NCBI GenBank assembly: GCA_937897315.1
Contig: CALCNS010000339.1
Coordinates: 1 to 12,311 of the forward strand
DNA length: 12,311 bases
Reading direction: 5' to 3'
Source: an uncultured Bacillota bacterium
Lineage (GTDB): Bacteria > Bacillota > JAAYKD01
Within the stretch, counting starts at the first letter, position 1. Each line of letters begins with the position of its first letter. Below the pieces are notes generated by a model that ran no database searches, had not been told where the DNA came from, and saw nothing but the letters and a program-made list of their open reading frames with translations. Made by a program: the position numbers and the translations under genes. This document shows, one piece after another, positions 1 through 6,767 of this stretch.

Positions 1-279
1 GAATCCCTCAAGACCTTCCTCGACCGCTTGCGAGTGTGCGAAGCGGCACGTATCCATTTTCTGAAAGACAAGAAATGCTTACTTGTAGCATGTGCCGGGG
101 GAAGTGGCAATGGAGCGATTAAATGTTTGTTCAACTTAGAGGAGACGTTGAAACACATGGGGATGAAACCAGTAGAGCGCTTGCCCGTGATTCAATTCAA
201 CAAATCGTATATGCTGCCCGCATTGGAAGGTGCAGGGGAAACATTTGCCGAGATGATTCAAGCGGATAAGGGGAAGTAA
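1..279 (+). CDS. Flavodoxin-fold NAD(P)H-dependent oxidoreductase, 3' end (5' truncated by window)
   Basis: The reading frame is open from base 1, so the gene starts outside the window; the TTG at 28 is internal. The last 92 residues are seen. The stretch LKTFLDRLRVCE near the left edge matches the segment before the dimer helix in the NADPH-dependent FMN reductase / flavodoxin-like family, and ACAGGSGNGA (residues about 31-40 of the fragment) matches the glycine-rich loop of the same family, near the flavin. Members are soluble FMN proteins that transfer electrons from NAD(P)H, but substrates differ widely and cannot be read from this end. The stop is 5 bp before the GNAT gene, so the two are probably cotranscribed. 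The N-terminal FMN P-loop and any CxxC iron-sulfur motif lie outside the window. Family assignment is by recalled motif, not by alignment. Confidence 0.75.
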   Translation, partial: ESLKTFLDRLRVCEAARIHFLKDKKCLLVACAGGSGNGAIKCLFNLEETLKHMGMKPVERLPVIQFNKSYMLPALEGAGETFAEMIQADKGK

Positions 280-284
280 AACAT

Positions 285-752
285 TTGAATAGACAAATCA
301 TAATTTCGAAAATCACAGACCCCGAGTTCAAAGCAAAGATTGTAGAAGAGATTCTGCTGGACTTGCCCGACTGGTTTGGGTTACCCGAAAGTACTAAAAA
401 GTATATTGAAGATTCGAAGTCACTGCCTTTGTGGTTGGCTTCGGTAGGAGAAGAGTCGGTTGGGTTTGTGACGTTATCTCAATCTAGTGAAGAGTGCGCC
501 GAGTTGCATTGCATGGGTGTAAAAATGAAGTATCATCACCAAGGAATTGGGACCCTTTTGTATAAAGAGCTCGAACAATATGCCAAAAAAAGCTTTGATT
601 ATATACAGGTCAAAACGGTAGAAGAAGGTCGTTATAAAGAGTATGACCAGACCGTAGCCTTTTACAAGCGCATGGGTTTTGTGAAACTCGAAGTTTTTCC
701 TGCCTTGTGGGATAAAAACAATCCTTGTTTGATAATGATTAAGAGAATATGA
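285..752 (+). CDS. GNAT family N-acetyltransferase
   Basis: A 155-residue protein of normal single-domain GNAT length. The acetyl-CoA pyrophosphate-binding motif A is VKMKYHHQGIGTLL (residues 79-92, core H84-H85-Q86-G87-I88-G89), followed by a helix, and the late beta-strand/helix signature FYKRMGF is at 127-133. Such enzymes transfer an acetyl group from acetyl-CoA to an amine, on a small molecule or on a protein; the acceptor here is unknown. The start is a TTG at 285, chosen because a GGGGAAG ribosome site sits just upstream (within the end of the preceding gene) and the gap to that gene is only 5 bp. The gene lies between a flavodoxin-like gene and a cyclase-like gene, all on the same strand, which suggests a small operon. 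Confidence 0.85.
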   Translation: MNRQIIISKITDPEFKAKIVEEILLDLPDWFGLPESTKKYIEDSKSLPLWLASVGEESVGFVTLSQSSEECAELHCMGVKMKYHHQGIGTLLYKELEQYAKKSFDYIQVKTVEEGRYKEYDQTVAFYKRMGFVKLEVFPALWDKNNPCLIMIKRI

Positions 753-767
753 AAGCAGGTGAGCCCT

Positions 768-1700
768 ATGACCAATTTGGAGTGGTTATTACGGAATGAC
801 CCGGTTCTTGTGCATTTAACAAAGAAGTATTTACTGGAGCAGCCCTCCGAGACTCAAAATCAAGGGCTCATTCAGCGCTACTTGGAACTCATAGACCCGC
901 GGTCCCTCAAGTGGGGAAACGGCTACTATGGTCCCAAATGGATTTCTACGCATTATACGTGTATGGAACTCAAATACATGGAGATTGACCCCAATACTTC
1001 TCTTTATAAAGAGGCCTTGTTGGGATATTTAGATCACGAGTGGGAGAAGAGCATACAAAAATACGGCATCGACACTATGGACCTTTGCATTACAGGCATG
1101 CTCATCAACATGCTTGCTTATGCTAACATAGAAGACCCTCGCTTAAACCAAATGATTGATTATACTCTCACTCGTACCATGCCCGACGGTGCATGGAACT
1201 GCACATGGCATCGCAAGCCAAAACCTCATATTAGTTCGGTTCATACCACAGTTAATGTACTAGAGGGTTTGGCAGAATATTTGTTGCAGGGTTATTCTTA
1301 TCGTGCCGAAGAGGTTAAATCTGCCTTTCACCGCGGAGTGCAAGTGCTCATGGCGCGCCAACTCATCTACATAAAAAACACAGATACCCCTATCCACCCC
1401 GATATGGCAGATCACCATTACCCTGCTCGCTGGAAGTACGACTATTTGCGTGTCCTAGAGCTGTTGGCAAGGGCAAAGGTGCCGTATCAGAAAGAGATGG
1501 AACCGGCGTTATCTGTGTTAAAAGGTCATTTGAAAAATGGGAAGTTGAGTAAAGGGAAAACATTATCGGGATTAACGCATTTTAAATTGGAGACTGAGAC
1601 TTACGGCAGATTTAACACTTTTCGCGCCTATATCGTGCTAAAAGAATACTGCCCCGAGCTCTTTGCGAGTTGCATCGCCGAGGAGTATAAAAGCATCTAG
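768..1700 (+). CDS. Prenyltransferase/squalene-cyclase-like alpha/alpha-barrel protein of unknown function
   Basis: I chose ATG 768 (310 aa) over the in-frame GTG 759 because AGGTGAG at 757-763 is a good ribosome site for the ATG and overlaps the GTG. The protein is largely helical and rich in Trp, Tyr and His. It carries helix-start motifs typical of the squalene cyclase / prenyltransferase toroid: THYTCMELKYMEI (61-73), a QW-like PDGAWNC (139-145), HTTVNVLEGLAEYL (159-172) and YPARWKYDYLRVLELLARA (218-236). I see no DxDD or DCTAE motif of true triterpene cyclases, and 310 residues is roughly half their length, so cyclisation of squalene is not supported. It could be a sugar- or lipid-binding toroid, or a hydrolase-like fold. 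It follows the GNAT gene by 15 bp and its stop lies 13 bp from the convergent ATPase stop. Confidence 0.6.
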   Translation: MTNLEWLLRNDPVLVHLTKKYLLEQPSETQNQGLIQRYLELIDPRSLKWGNGYYGPKWISTHYTCMELKYMEIDPNTSLYKEALLGYLDHEWEKSIQKYGIDTMDLCITGMLINMLAYANIEDPRLNQMIDYTLTRTMPDGAWNCTWHRKPKPHISSVHTTVNVLEGLAEYLLQGYSYRAEEVKSAFHRGVQVLMARQLIYIKNTDTPIHPDMADHHYPARWKYDYLRVLELLARAKVPYQKEMEPALSVLKGHLKNGKLSKGKTLSGLTHFKLETETYGRFNTFRAYIVLKEYCPELFASCIAEEYKSI

Positions 1701-1713
1701 TTCACTGTCTGGA

Positions 1714-2928
1714 TTACTCCCAGTTGGGTTGAAGCAAGAATTCACGAATGTTCTTGTGCTTAATACCATTTCTGCTCATGTCCAGTTCATCCATAGAGAG
1801 TACATATTTTGGGAAATGGTCATTTACTTGTGCATAAACACCGAATTCTCTTTCAATGGTCTCTGGAGAAGCTAGTAAATAAGTGACTTGTATATAGACT
1901 CGATTTCCCCGCTTTTCACCTACAAAGTCGATTTCCCGTTCGCCAATTTTACCAACGGTTATTGAATATCCTCTTCGGAGAAGTTCCATATAAACAATAT
2001 TTTCTAATACTAGGTGGATATCGCGGCTTCCTCCACCCCAAACTGCGTCACGAATACCATGATCAACGAGGTAATACTTATCTTGTACTGAGAGAATCTT
2101 CTTTCGAACTAAATCATGGCGTTGAACTGGGAAGAACAAAAAGGCGTGTTCGCAATATTTTAAGTAATTCAAAATGGTTTCTGCAGATACGTTTCTGTTT
2201 TCGCTTTTGAAGTATTTTGATATCGCTGTGGCAGAAAAAGTTTGACCAGTATTTGTGCTTACATAATGAATAATCCGTTCAAGCAAATCGATGTCACGAA
2301 CATTGTTCCGCTTTACAATGTCTTTTAACACCACAGAGTTGTATACATCGAAAAGGTACTGCCGGCTCGGTGAGGTTTCGTAATGAAGATTATGTAGATA
2401 AGGCATACCGCCCAATTGTAGGTATTGACTAAAGACTTCAGATGCCGATGCATTCATCTTGCTCTGTAAATAAGCCATTGAAAATTCTGCCAAAGAGAAG
2501 GGGTATACTACGAATTCCACATATCGTCCTGCCAAATAAGTAGCAAGTTCACCTGAAAGCAATTGAGCATTTGAACCGGTTAAGTATATATCACAGGAGA
2601 AGCGAACACGAAGGGAGTTCACACATTTTTCCCACTCCTGTACTTCTTGAATTTCATCTAGGAAAAGATACGCTTTTTCTTCAAGTGCTTGAATACGGAG
2701 AGATAATTCTTCGTGAAGTGCTTTTGCAGTACAAAGAGGTGCATAAGTTAAATCTTCAAAGTTATATGAAATAAACTGATTGGGTTGAATTCCTTTCGAT
2801 AGAAGCTCCAATTTTATTAACTCGAGCAAGATAGACTTTCCACTCCTACGTACTCCGGTGATTACCTTGATTAAGTCTTGATCTACGAAAGGACGAATAC
2901 GCTCTAAATAATGTTCTCTTGGAATCAT
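1714..2928 (-). CDS. AAA+ ATPase with DUF4143 C-terminal domain
   Basis: A 404-residue protein with the full architecture of the AAA_14/DUF4143 family. It has Walker A GVRRSGKS (25-32), Walker B YLFLDEIQ (87-94), a sensor-like YLTGSNAQLLS (115-125) and an arginine segment LAGRYVEFVVYPFSLAEF (132-149). A winged-helix-like stretch covers about 233-272. The C-terminus is PD-(D/E)XK-like, with E309 in ENIVYMEL, D334 in EIDFV and Q347 in YIQVTY. Such proteins are widespread, often transferred horizontally, and of unsettled function; a DNA- or protein-linked switch role is inference. The ATG has a strong GGAGGAG site a few bases upstream. Its own sigma-A promoter lies at 2958-2987 inside a large inverted repeat. 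The gene is full length, with no frameshift or missing core motif. Confidence 0.93.
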   Translation of the reverse strand: MIPREHYLERIRPFVDQDLIKVITGVRRSGKSILLELIKLELLSKGIQPNQFISYNFEDLTYAPLCTAKALHEELSLRIQALEEKAYLFLDEIQEVQEWEKCVNSLRVRFSCDIYLTGSNAQLLSGELATYLAGRYVEFVVYPFSLAEFSMAYLQSKMNASASEVFSQYLQLGGMPYLHNLHYETSPSRQYLFDVYNSVVLKDIVKRNNVRDIDLLERIIHYVSTNTGQTFSATAISKYFKSENRNVSAETILNYLKYCEHAFLFFPVQRHDLVRKKILSVQDKYYLVDHGIRDAVWGGGSRDIHLVLENIVYMELLRRGYSITVGKIGEREIDFVGEKRGNRVYIQVTYLLASPETIEREFGVYAQVNDHFPKYVLSMDELDMSRNGIKHKNIREFLLQPNWE

Positions 2929-2957
2929 TGGTTTATCCTCCTCCCACTCTTGATGTG

Positions 2958-2987
2958 ATTATAACACAGATATAACCGACAAAACAA
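2958..2987 (-). promoter_or_regulatory. Sigma-A promoter of the DUF4143 ATPase gene
   Basis: Read on the minus strand, TTGTTT (2987-2982) is followed after 18 bp by a perfect TATAAT (2963-2958), about 30 bp upstream of the ATPase ATG. The -35 and spacer lie inside the left arm of the inverted repeat at 2969-3016, so a protein bound there would block RNA polymerase. The assignment is by consensus only. Confidence 0.65.
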
Positions 2988-3016
2988 GCAAATTTGCAAG
3001 TTTTATCGGTTATATC
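2969..3016. repeat. 48-bp inverted repeat (24-bp arms) over the ATPase promoter, probable operator
   Basis: Arms 2969-2992 and 2993-3016 are complementary at 21 of 24 positions with no spacer. Each arm holds one copy of a 15-bp element, consensus TTT(G/A)TC(G/A)GTTATATC: minus strand at 2983-2969 and plus strand at 3002-3016. A third copy lies at 3042-3056. The centre (GCAAATTTGC, 2988-2997) is itself palindromic. Position over the -35/spacer suggests repression, perhaps autoregulation. It is not a terminator for the upstream phosphotransferase, because no T-run follows on the minus strand. Confidence 0.7.
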
Positions 3017-3032
3017 GAATAAAAATATGAAA

Positions 3033-4040
3033 TTAGAGAACTTTGTCAGTTATATCGTATATTTTCTGCAGGGTAGCCAGGGCAAGAGCTCTGGCTTCTA
3101 CTGTTTTCGCAAACTTGTAATCTGCTACAAGACGATAACCAAATTTGAAAAGGATCATATCTTTAACAAAGGATCGCGTGCTCATAGTGAGATTGGTTGC
3201 TTCGTGGAAGCCTTTATAATATGCTGTGATGAAGTCATGGTAGTATTCCACCATGTGTTCTACATCGGCTTCGTCGGCGACAAGACTGGCGATGTCTTCG
3301 CCCAAATACCCATATCCTGCGGTATCCCAGTCAATGAGCACGATGTTCTCAGGAGTACAAAAAATGTTGGTTACCCAGAAATCACGATGACATAGAACCA
3401 CGGGAAGCGTTTCAAGCTGCGCAAAAATCTCTTCTGAGCTGGCATCCAGCTGTATCATCATTTCGCAAAGGTGTTTGGGCAGTGGGCATTCGCTGAGACG
3501 AATGTAATCGTAGACTTCGGGCCAAGATCGGTAATAATGGTAATATCGCTTCATGTAATCCGGATGGCCTAGGTTCGCAATAACTTGCAAAGCAACTGGT
3601 TTCTCAGCGAAACATGTGCCTTGGAACTTTCCGATTTCGTAGGCCGCCCTCTCACGCATCTCACCGCTTAACACGGAACCGGAAACGCCTTCGATGGCTT
3701 CCATATAAATGTAGTTCACATCCTCAAGCATTTCGGTATGATAACAAGTTGGCCAGCGAAAGCTTGGTGTGAAGGTACTGGCTAAATCGGAAGCATATAA
3801 GTCATATTCGCGTCTCCAAGATTCGGTATCTCCAAATCGCTCCCACTTTTTTTGAACTTTCAGCACAAGTTGGTAAGGTAATGACACCCCTTCTAGGGAG
3901 GTTGCTTGGCCTTGGACTAAATATACCTGGCCCACGGTTCCACCGTGTAGCATTTTGGTTTCATAGGTTAACTCGACAACCGGTTTGTTTAGCATTTTAC
4001 TAACGACTTGTTGCAATGTTTCTAGGTTTATAAATTCCAT
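3033..4040 (-). CDS. APH/choline-kinase-like phosphotransferase (first of two)
   Basis: I start at the ATG at 4040 (335 aa) because AAAGGA sits 7 bp before it; a start at 4088 would overlap the upstream gene and lacks such a site. The kinase fold shows the N-lobe lysine K61 in LVLKVQ, E78 in RREYDLY, the catalytic loop CHRDFWVTN (H218, D220, N225) and the metal-binding IDWD (D237). The length and motifs fit the aminoglycoside phosphotransferase / Pfam APH superfamily, which also includes choline, homoserine and fructosamine kinases. The HRD form rather than HGD is seen in a minority of members. The substrate is unknown and drug resistance should not be assumed. The gene follows the second DUF3841 gene by 14 bp, so it is likely the last gene of that operon. 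The 3' end encodes a copy of the ATPase-promoter repeat. Confidence 0.85.
   Translation of the reverse strand: MEFINLETLQQVVSKMLNKPVVELTYETKMLHGGTVGQVYLVQGQATSLEGVSLPYQLVLKVQKKWERFGDTESWRREYDLYASDLASTFTPSFRWPTCYHTEMLEDVNYIYMEAIEGVSGSVLSGEMRERAAYEIGKFQGTCFAEKPVALQVIANLGHPDYMKRYYHYYRSWPEVYDYIRLSECPLPKHLCEMMIQLDASSEEIFAQLETLPVVLCHRDFWVTNIFCTPENIVLIDWDTAGYGYLGEDIASLVADEADVEHMVEYYHDFITAYYKGFHEATNLTMSTRSFVKDMILFKFGYRLVADYKFAKTVEARALALATLQKIYDITDKVL
3042..3056 (+). repeat. Third copy of the 15-bp TTTGTC-GTTATATC element, inside the phosphotransferase 3' end
   Basis: TTTGTCAGTTATATC differs at one base from the reverse complement of the copy at 2969-2983 and at two bases from the copy at 3002-3016. 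It is a direct repeat of the latter, exactly 40 bp away. It is read on the other strand as part of the last codons (YDITDKV) of the phosphotransferase, so the coding sequence and the element overlap. Confidence 0.6.
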
Positions 4041-4054
4041 GGGTTCGTCCTTTC

Positions 4055-4627
4055 TTATGTAACAATCCATTCTTTTTTGATTTGCCATAAAGCGGTTTGT
4101 ACGGTGATTTCGGCGAGGTTTTTACCTTCTGCCAATGCTTCATGGTGACGAAATAGTCTCTCCCAACTTTGGTAAATCTCTTGTTTCAAATCCAAATAGA
4201 AGGGGCTCAGCATTACCTGTGTAGAGGTGACCCCATGCAGAGCCAACTTTTCGTGAAAGACTTGCTCTTCTTTTTCGTTTCTAGCTAGGTAACTTAGCTG
4301 TAGGACTTTGATCCAGTCATACATATCAAAATAAAGCACTTGGTCTGATGGCACATCTAAAACCAAAAGCCGGTCACTGTTCAAATCGACTTGGTTTACA
4401 TGAGGAAAAGCCCAGTAGGGAAATTCGGCTCCACTGGGTTTGGCGACTCTCTTTTCTGCTTCTTGTACAAACCAGGAGTATGCTGTCATAAAGATCGGTG
4501 CGCTCTCGCCGTATTTTCGCTCCACATAGGCCGCTTTCGAAAAGCAAACCTCGTGTTTCTCCAAAGCTCTTAGGACTGGGGTGTCTTGTGCACTGTATAA
4601 TCGTATGCAACGACATTGCGTATCCAT
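4055..4627 (-). CDS. DUF3841 family protein, copy B
   Basis: A soluble protein of 190 aa from ATG 4627. An in-frame ATG at 4645 adds six residues and has only a weak GGA before it. I prefer 4627 because it reduces overlap with copy A to 58 bp, and the first strand (CIRLYSAQ) begins right after it; its GGGAG site is rather far away (11 bp), so the start is uncertain. It has the DUF3841 layout: an N-terminal strand, the AYSWFVQEAEKRV helix, FPYWAF (residues about 69-74), the acidic strand DRLLVLDVPSDQVLYFDMYDW, and a C-terminal FYLDLKQEIYQSWERLF followed by TALWQIKKEW. The function of the family is unknown. The SYL, FY, IxQSWxRLF and W-x2-K-x2-W positions are shared with copy A, so the pair arose by duplication. 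Confidence 0.75.
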   Translation of the reverse strand: MDTQCRCIRLYSAQDTPVLRALEKHEVCFSKAAYVERKYGESAPIFMTAYSWFVQEAEKRVAKPSGAEFPYWAFPHVNQVDLNSDRLLVLDVPSDQVLYFDMYDWIKVLQLSYLARNEKEEQVFHEKLALHGVTSTQVMLSPFYLDLKQEIYQSWERLFRHHEALAEGKNLAEITVQTALWQIKKEWIVT

Positions 4628-5160
4628 GTATACTTCAACTCCCATACGGTTCCATAGGCGGCATTGTTGTGAAAATCGATGGTGGGATCAAATAAGCGTT
4701 TCCAGCTATCTTGGATTTCGCGTTTGATTTGAGGGTAAAACCGAGACATATACGCTTGAGCATCGCTCACTCTATAGTTTTGAAGCAGATTCATGTGGCG
4801 TTTTTCGTCGTTCTCGTCAGTTGGTAAGTAAGAGTAATTCAAAATAGCCCCCCATTTGGCAATGTGTATGGGGGCGATGAGTTCCGTTGGTATTTCCAGT
4901 TCCAATATCACGGTGTCTGGGCTAGGTAACATGGTCGCTTCCCCAGTGAAGGAGACCCAAACGGGGTAATCGGCATCGGCTGGTTTTTGTGTAGCCAGTG
5001 GATGATGTTGCACTAACCAATCATAGCATTCCATCACCAAGCCAGCTTGCTCTTGTAAATCGCGAACCACAAAGCGGCGCTTGGCAACATAACGTCCGTT
5101 TTTTTGTAAAGACTCCCATACAGTAGTATGTTGTTTGGTCCAAACAATTTGAGAAGGCAC
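4570..5160 (-). CDS. DUF3841 family protein, copy A
   Basis: A 196-residue soluble protein with no signal peptide or membrane segment. The start is a GTG at 5160, preceded by GAGGTGAT, a long match to the anti-Shine-Dalgarno. DUF3841 features in order are: CYDWLVQHHP (45-54), YPVWVSF (65-71), the strand TVILELEIP (83-91), ILNYSYLP (106-113), and the C-terminal block FYPQIKREIQDSWKRLFDPTIDF (141-163) with TVWELKYTWI (171-180). After the last conserved Trp there are about 15 extra residues that overlap the start of copy B. The overlap suggests translational coupling of A and B. This is the first gene of a minus-strand operon with copy B and a kinase; no function is established for the family. 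Confidence 0.75.
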   Translation of the reverse strand: MPSQIVWTKQHTTVWESLQKNGRYVAKRRFVVRDLQEQAGLVMECYDWLVQHHPLATQKPADADYPVWVSFTGEATMLPSPDTVILELEIPTELIAPIHIAKWGAILNYSYLPTDENDEKRHMNLLQNYRVSDAQAYMSRFYPQIKREIQDSWKRLFDPTIDFHNNAAYGTVWELKYTWIRNVVAYDYTVHKTPQS

Positions 5161-5325
5161 ATCATCACCTCTATCCGAATCATATCTAGACAGAATGGTA
5201 GTTCGCGACCTGAATCGGAACTCCTGCTACGGTGATTTGGTCACAAACAAATTCGGAGTCTTTTGATAAGCTATAACTAGAACATAACCGACGCCAAGCG
5301 TTGGAAAACATAAGGAGTTGTCAGT
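5161..5325. other. Divergent intergenic region between DUF3841 copy A and wrbA
   Basis: These 165 bp must carry promoters in both directions, but I see no convincing sigma-A pair on either strand; partial matches such as TATAAC around 5272 lack a good -35. A short dyad CCAAGCGTTGG is at 5294-5304, just upstream of the wrbA ribosome site AAGGAG (5312-5317). It is too short to call an operator. Confidence 0.4.
5186..5311 (-). CDS. Possible 41-aa small ORF in the wrbA/DUF3841 divergent gap
   Basis: An ATG-to-TAG frame of 41 codons lies on the minus strand, ending 25 bp before the GTG of DUF3841 copy A. Its C-terminal half (about SEFVCDQITVAGVPIQVANYHSV) has protein-like composition. Against it: there is no ribosome site before the ATG (the bases there are the complement of the wrbA AAGGAG), and the region must also hold the divergent promoters. 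It may be a chance frame, a leader peptide or a gene remnant. I do not recognise it. Confidence 0.15.
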   Translation of the reverse strand: MFSNAWRRLCSSYSLSKDSEFVCDQITVAGVPIQVANYHSV

Positions 5326-5934
5326 ATGAATAACCTGAAATTAGCAGTGGTATATTATAGTATGGGTGGAACCAATTATCAAATGGCCAAGTGGGCTGCA
5401 GAAGCTGCACAGGAAATAGGTGCCGAGGTGCGCATCGTTAAAGTGCGAGAGTTGGCCCCCAAAGAAGTGATTGAGAAGAACGCTGGCTGGAAAGCGTTTG
5501 TGGAATTGACCCAAGACGTTCCCGAAGCCAGCGCTGCCGACTTGGAATGGGCGGATGCCATTATCTTTAGCACCCCCACTCGTTTTGGCAACATGGCGTC
5601 GCAAATGAAACAGTTCCTCGATACCATGGGTGGATTATGGGCACAGGGGAAAACCATCAATAAAGTGGTCAGTGCCATGTCTTCGGCTCAGAATCCACAT
5701 GGTGGTCAAGAAGCTACGATTTTATCGCTCTACACTTCTATGTATCACTGGGGAGCCATTGTTGTTGCTCCCGGGTATACCGATGGTTCCATTTTCGCAG
5801 CTGGAGGAAATCCTTACGGAACTTCCGTATCGGTAGACCAAAATGGAAAAATGGTAGAGAACGTAGAAGCAGCGGTCAAACATCAAGCAAAACGCACTTT
5901 GAGTGTTGCTCAGATGATAAAGAATAGTAAGTAA
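5326..5934 (+). CDS. wrbA: WrbA-type NAD(P)H:quinone oxidoreductase (flavodoxin family)
   Basis: A 202-residue cytosolic flavoprotein of the expected WrbA length. The FMN phosphate loop is YYSMGGTNYQMA (10-21). The conserved family blocks STPTRFGNMASQMKQFLDTMGGLW (82-105) and HGGQEAT (125-131) line the FMN and quinone pocket. WrbA enzymes are tetrameric and reduce quinones by two electrons at the expense of NAD(P)H, limiting redox cycling. The ATG has AAGGAG 8 bp upstream. The gene appears monocistronic: the DUF3841 gene diverges upstream and an intrinsic terminator follows within 16 bp. A WrbA-like length and both signature blocks make the call firm; whether quinones are the natural substrate here is not shown. 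Confidence 0.92.
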   Translation: MNNLKLAVVYYSMGGTNYQMAKWAAEAAQEIGAEVRIVKVRELAPKEVIEKNAGWKAFVELTQDVPEASAADLEWADAIIFSTPTRFGNMASQMKQFLDTMGGLWAQGKTINKVVSAMSSAQNPHGGQEATILSLYTSMYHWGAIVVAPGYTDGSIFAAGGNPYGTSVSVDQNGKMVENVEAAVKHQAKRTLSVAQMIKNSK

Positions 5935-5949
5935 GTTAGCATTCTTCCA

Positions 5950-5985
5950 AAGCGAGTCGGTTCACACCGATTCGCTTTTTATTTG
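5950..5985 (+). terminator. Intrinsic terminator of wrbA
   Basis: A 12-bp stem AAGCGAGTCGGT / ACCGATTCGCTT (one G-T pair) has the loop TCAC and runs into TTTTTATTTG. It lies 15 bp after the wrbA stop. Confidence 0.9.
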
Positions 5986-6074
5986 TGTATAAAAAATACT
6001 CATGAATCAAATGAGATATTTCGTACTAACAATATTCCACTGCATAGCATTCTAACTATGTCTCGAAAAATACC

Positions 6075-6104
6075 CTTACATTGTTTTGAAAAGTGTGTTA
6101 TAAT
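6075..6104 (+). promoter_or_regulatory. Sigma-A promoter of the CarD-family gene
   Basis: CTTACA (6075-6080), 18 bp, then a perfect TATAAT (6099-6104), about 60 bp before the start codon. It gives a leader of about 50 nt. The rest of the 5986-6164 gap is AT-rich, with no other feature seen. Confidence 0.65.
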
Positions 6105-6164
6105 AAGCATAGTAGATATTGCAATGATGCAATTCATGAAATCTAGAGAAATGGAGGAGCCGTC

Positions 6165-6689
6165 ATGTTCAAAGTAGGAGATCTGGTGTTATATGGATGC
6201 AATGGGGTATGTAAAATTAATGATATTACCGCCATAGAATTCGATAAGTCCAGCAAGAAGCGTTTGTATTATGTTCTCAAACCAGTATACCAGGAATGCA
6301 CGATTTCAACCCCGGTTGAACATAATCAAATTCCCATGCGACCCATTATTACCTTAGAGGAAGCGGAGCATATCATTAGCAAGATTCCTCATGTCAAAGC
6401 AGAAATGTATCACAGTTCTGTGTTACGGGAACTGACGGAGCATTACGATGTTTTCATGAATACCTATGAATGCAAAGAACTCATGGAATTATGTATGTCC
6501 ATTTATAACAAACGTCAAATTCTGCAAGAAGAAAACAAGAAACTGGGCGCCACTGACGAACGGTACCTCAAGCAAGCCGAGGATTTGCTCTTTGGAGAGT
6601 TAGCCATTGTATTTGGGGTTCAACCGAGCGAGGTTCCTGCACTGATTTCCAATCGACTACAGGAAGACTGGCAAAACTTCTGTTCGTAA
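6165..6689 (+). CDS. CarD/CdnL-TRCF RID-domain transcription regulator
   Basis: A 174-residue protein of the usual CarD-like length. The N-terminal RNA-polymerase-interacting domain (about 1-60) starts FKVGDLVLYGCNGVCKINDI and contains YYVLKPVYQECTISTPVEH, the Tudor-like barrel that binds the beta subunit of RNA polymerase in CarD and TRCF. The remaining helical domain (about 61-174) corresponds to the DNA-backbone-contacting part in CarD. In mycobacteria CarD stabilises the open promoter complex at many promoters; a like role here is inference. ATG 6165 has an ATGGAGGAG ribosome site 6 bp upstream. The gene has its own promoter and terminator and is therefore probably expressed alone. Confidence 0.88.
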   Translation: MFKVGDLVLYGCNGVCKINDITAIEFDKSSKKRLYYVLKPVYQECTISTPVEHNQIPMRPIITLEEAEHIISKIPHVKAEMYHSSVLRELTEHYDVFMNTYECKELMELCMSIYNKRQILQEENKKLGATDERYLKQAEDLLFGELAIVFGVQPSEVPALISNRLQEDWQNFCS

Positions 6690-6701
6690 ATCATAATTGG
6701 T

Positions 6702-6730
6702 AAAGCCACTTTAACCGGTGGCTTTTTTTA
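6702..6730 (+). terminator. Intrinsic terminator of the CarD-family gene
   Basis: The stem AAAGCCAC / GTGGCTTT has an 8-nt loop and is followed by a run of T (to 6729). It starts 13 bp after the stop and ends before the padR promoter, so the two transcripts are separated. Confidence 0.88.
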
Positions 6731-6738
6731 TGTACGTA

Positions 6739-6767
6739 TTGACAAATCATAACGATCAGTTTACAAT
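6739..6767 (+). promoter_or_regulatory. Sigma-A promoter of the padR-led operon
   Basis: A perfect TTGACA (6739-6744), 17 bp, then TACAAT (6762-6767). The -10 lies inside the left end of the palindrome at 6761-6800. This is the strongest internal promoter in the window and is positioned about 50 bp before padR. Confidence 0.85.

Noticed and set aside
3033..4040. Antibiotic-resistance gene call for the APH-like kinases
   Set aside because: Only general kinase motifs are present; nothing ties either of the two proteins to a known aminoglycoside or macrolide kinase.
4374..4616. 80-codon open frame on the minus strand
   Set aside because: It lies wholly within DUF3841 copy B in another frame, and has the broken, Ser/Arg-rich composition of a shadow frame.
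5294..5304. CCAAGCGTTGG dyad before wrbA as an operator
   Set aside because: Only 4-bp arms; such a dyad is expected by chance and no second copy was seen.
5379..5678. 99-codon open frame opposite wrbA
   Set aside because: It is antisense to a well-conserved gene with clear motifs; no ribosome site or domain is seen.
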